NCBI GenBank assembly: GCA_030602105.1
Contig: JAUWAK010000060.1
Coordinates: 1 to 6,863 of the forward strand
Source of the DNA: Candidatus Aerophobota bacterium
GTDB taxonomy: Bacteria; Aerophobota; Aerophobia; Aerophobales; AE-B3A
Direction of reading: 5' to 3'
Length of the DNA stretch: 6,863 nucleotides
Under the pieces are notes generated by a model. That model had not been told where the DNA came from. It saw nothing but the letters and a program-made list of their open reading frames with translations, and searched no databases. Positions 6,586-6,863 of the stretch are shown here, piece after piece (the first letter of the stretch is position 1; every line of letters starts with the position of its first letter). The position numbers and the translations under genes were made by a program.

Positions 6586-6761
6586 CTGGCCGCCTTTTCC
6601 TGGTTTAAAGGAAGCAGACAAGAGGGCTTTGAGAAGAGGTGTTCTCCAGTTCAGGAGCTCAGTTTATGGGATGAGCAAAGTATGAACACCTGGGGTTCGT
6701 AGAGGTGGGGAGGCCAATTCGGATGGGCATGCCATGGAGGGGTAGGGTGAATGTCTCAAAG
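6586..6761 (+). other. Intergenic gap before the short-chain dehydrogenase gene
   Basis: 176 bases, the largest gap in the window. I see no gene in it, no convincing promoter boxes and no clear terminator. It holds an 8-base inverted repeat (6637-6644 with 6684-6691), two small internal pairings (CTCC 6644-6647 with GGAG 6654-6657; CTCA 6658-6661 with TGAG 6672-6675), and a competing partner AGGTG at 6703-6707 for CACCT 6687-6691. Two purine-rich stretches that could bind ribosomes lie at 6704-6713 and 6736-6742. The frame of the next gene is open back to 6675, so part of this gap could be its N-terminus. Confidence 0.5.
6637..6691 (+). repeat. Inverted repeat, 8-base perfect arms, possible leader RNA fold
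   Basis: AGGTGTTC at 6637-6644 is the exact reverse complement of GAACACCT at 6684-6691, with 39 bases between that can themselves form two 4-base hairpins, giving a three-way-junction outline (the first small hairpin shares base 6644 with the closing stem). By rough reckoning, an 8-base inverted repeat somewhere in a gap this size has about a one in five chance of arising at random, so this is suggestive only. Confidence 0.25.
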
Positions 6762-6863
6762 ATGAATCTTGAAAACAAAGTAGCCATAGTTACTGGTGGA
6801 TCTCGAGGTCTGGGTCGGGGAATGGCTTTGGCTCTGGCCGAAGCAGGAGCAGATGTAGTGGTG
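6762..6863 (+). CDS. Short-chain dehydrogenase/reductase, N-terminal fragment cut by the window end
   Basis: 34 residues are visible from ATG 6762, beginning MNLENKVAIVTGGSRGLG. The TGGSRGLG stretch (11-18) is the TGxxxGxG dinucleotide-binding signature of classical SDR enzymes, preceded by the usual short lead and first beta strand, and followed by the first helix (ALALAEAGA) and second strand (DVVV). These are NAD(P)-dependent oxidoreductases of alcohols, sugars or 3-oxoacyl groups; the substrate-determining part is outside. ATG 6762 gives the typical SDR N-terminus, with an AGGGTGA 11 bases upstream. Other in-frame starts are GTG 6747 (GGAGGGG four bases upstream), ATG 6729 and ATG 6723 (AGGTGGGGAGG about nine bases upstream), which would add 5 to 13 residues. 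Its orientation agrees with the genes to the left; whether it shares their transcript is unclear. Confidence 0.85.
   Translation, partial: MNLENKVAIVTGGSRGLGRGMALALAEAGADVVV

Noticed and set aside
6573..6598. Possible rho-independent terminator at the end of the alcohol dehydrogenase gene
   Set aside because: GGCAGC can pair with GCTGGCC only with a bulged G, the stem overlaps the stop codon, and the four-T run starts three bases after it; too weak to call.
6597..6613. TTCCT/AGGAA inverted repeat after the alcohol dehydrogenase
   Set aside because: Only five weak base pairs around seven bases, with no T-run; expected by chance.
6682..6702. Six-codon open frame MNTWGS as a leader peptide
   Set aside because: It has no convincing ribosome site, no run of regulatory codons, and is short enough to be chance.

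Overview
The window is a gene-dense, one-strand stretch from a prokaryote with anaerobic metabolism. Every gene reads on the + strand. From the left edge to about 5.4 kb they are separated by 0-13 bases or overlap, so they look like one operon. The organism cannot be named. Ferredoxin-linked 2-oxoacid oxidation, an ADP-forming CoA ligase pair and an iron-type alcohol dehydrogenase fit a fermentative or otherwise anaerobic bacterium. Composition is near 50% GC, arginine is often AGA/AGG, isoleucine is often ATA, GTG and TTG starts occur, and Shine-Dalgarno sites are clear. No phylum-specific marker is present, and I see no mobile element, phage gene, CRISPR array, tRNA or rRNA.

Layout. 1-798: 3' part of the beta (thiamine diphosphate) subunit of a 2-oxoacid:ferredoxin oxidoreductase. 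800-1348: its gamma subunit. 1335-2540 and 2542-3444: beta and alpha subunits of a succinyl-CoA-synthetase-like CoA ligase. 3456-3671: a small ferredoxin with eight cysteines. 3685-5379: an IlvD-family dihydroxy-acid or sugar-acid dehydratase. 5380-5427: a short gap with a perfect inverted repeat and a very strong ribosome binding site. 5428-6585: an iron-containing (group III) alcohol dehydrogenase. 6586-6761: a gap of 176 bases with possible RNA pairing. 6762 to the right edge: the start of a short-chain dehydrogenase/reductase. The alpha subunit of the oxidoreductase is presumably just left of the window.

How the genes may work together (inference). IlvD enzymes turn a 2,3-dihydroxy acid into a 2-oxo acid. 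Kor-type enzymes decarboxylate a 2-oxo acid to an acyl-CoA and reduce ferredoxin. SucCD-type enzymes convert an acyl-CoA to the free acid and make ATP or GTP. Placed side by side, the five complete genes and the partial kor beta gene spell out a route from a dihydroxy or sugar acid to a shorter carboxylic acid, CO2, reduced ferredoxin and one nucleoside triphosphate. The two dehydrogenases could form the substrate or dispose of electrons. The substrate is unknown. Several subunits differ from their textbook relatives at functional motifs: the CoA ligase beta-subunit phosphate loop, the dehydratase cysteine and TANTM regions, the ferredoxin first cluster, and a conserved histidine in the alcohol dehydrogenase. 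The chain may therefore act on something other than the usual substrates.
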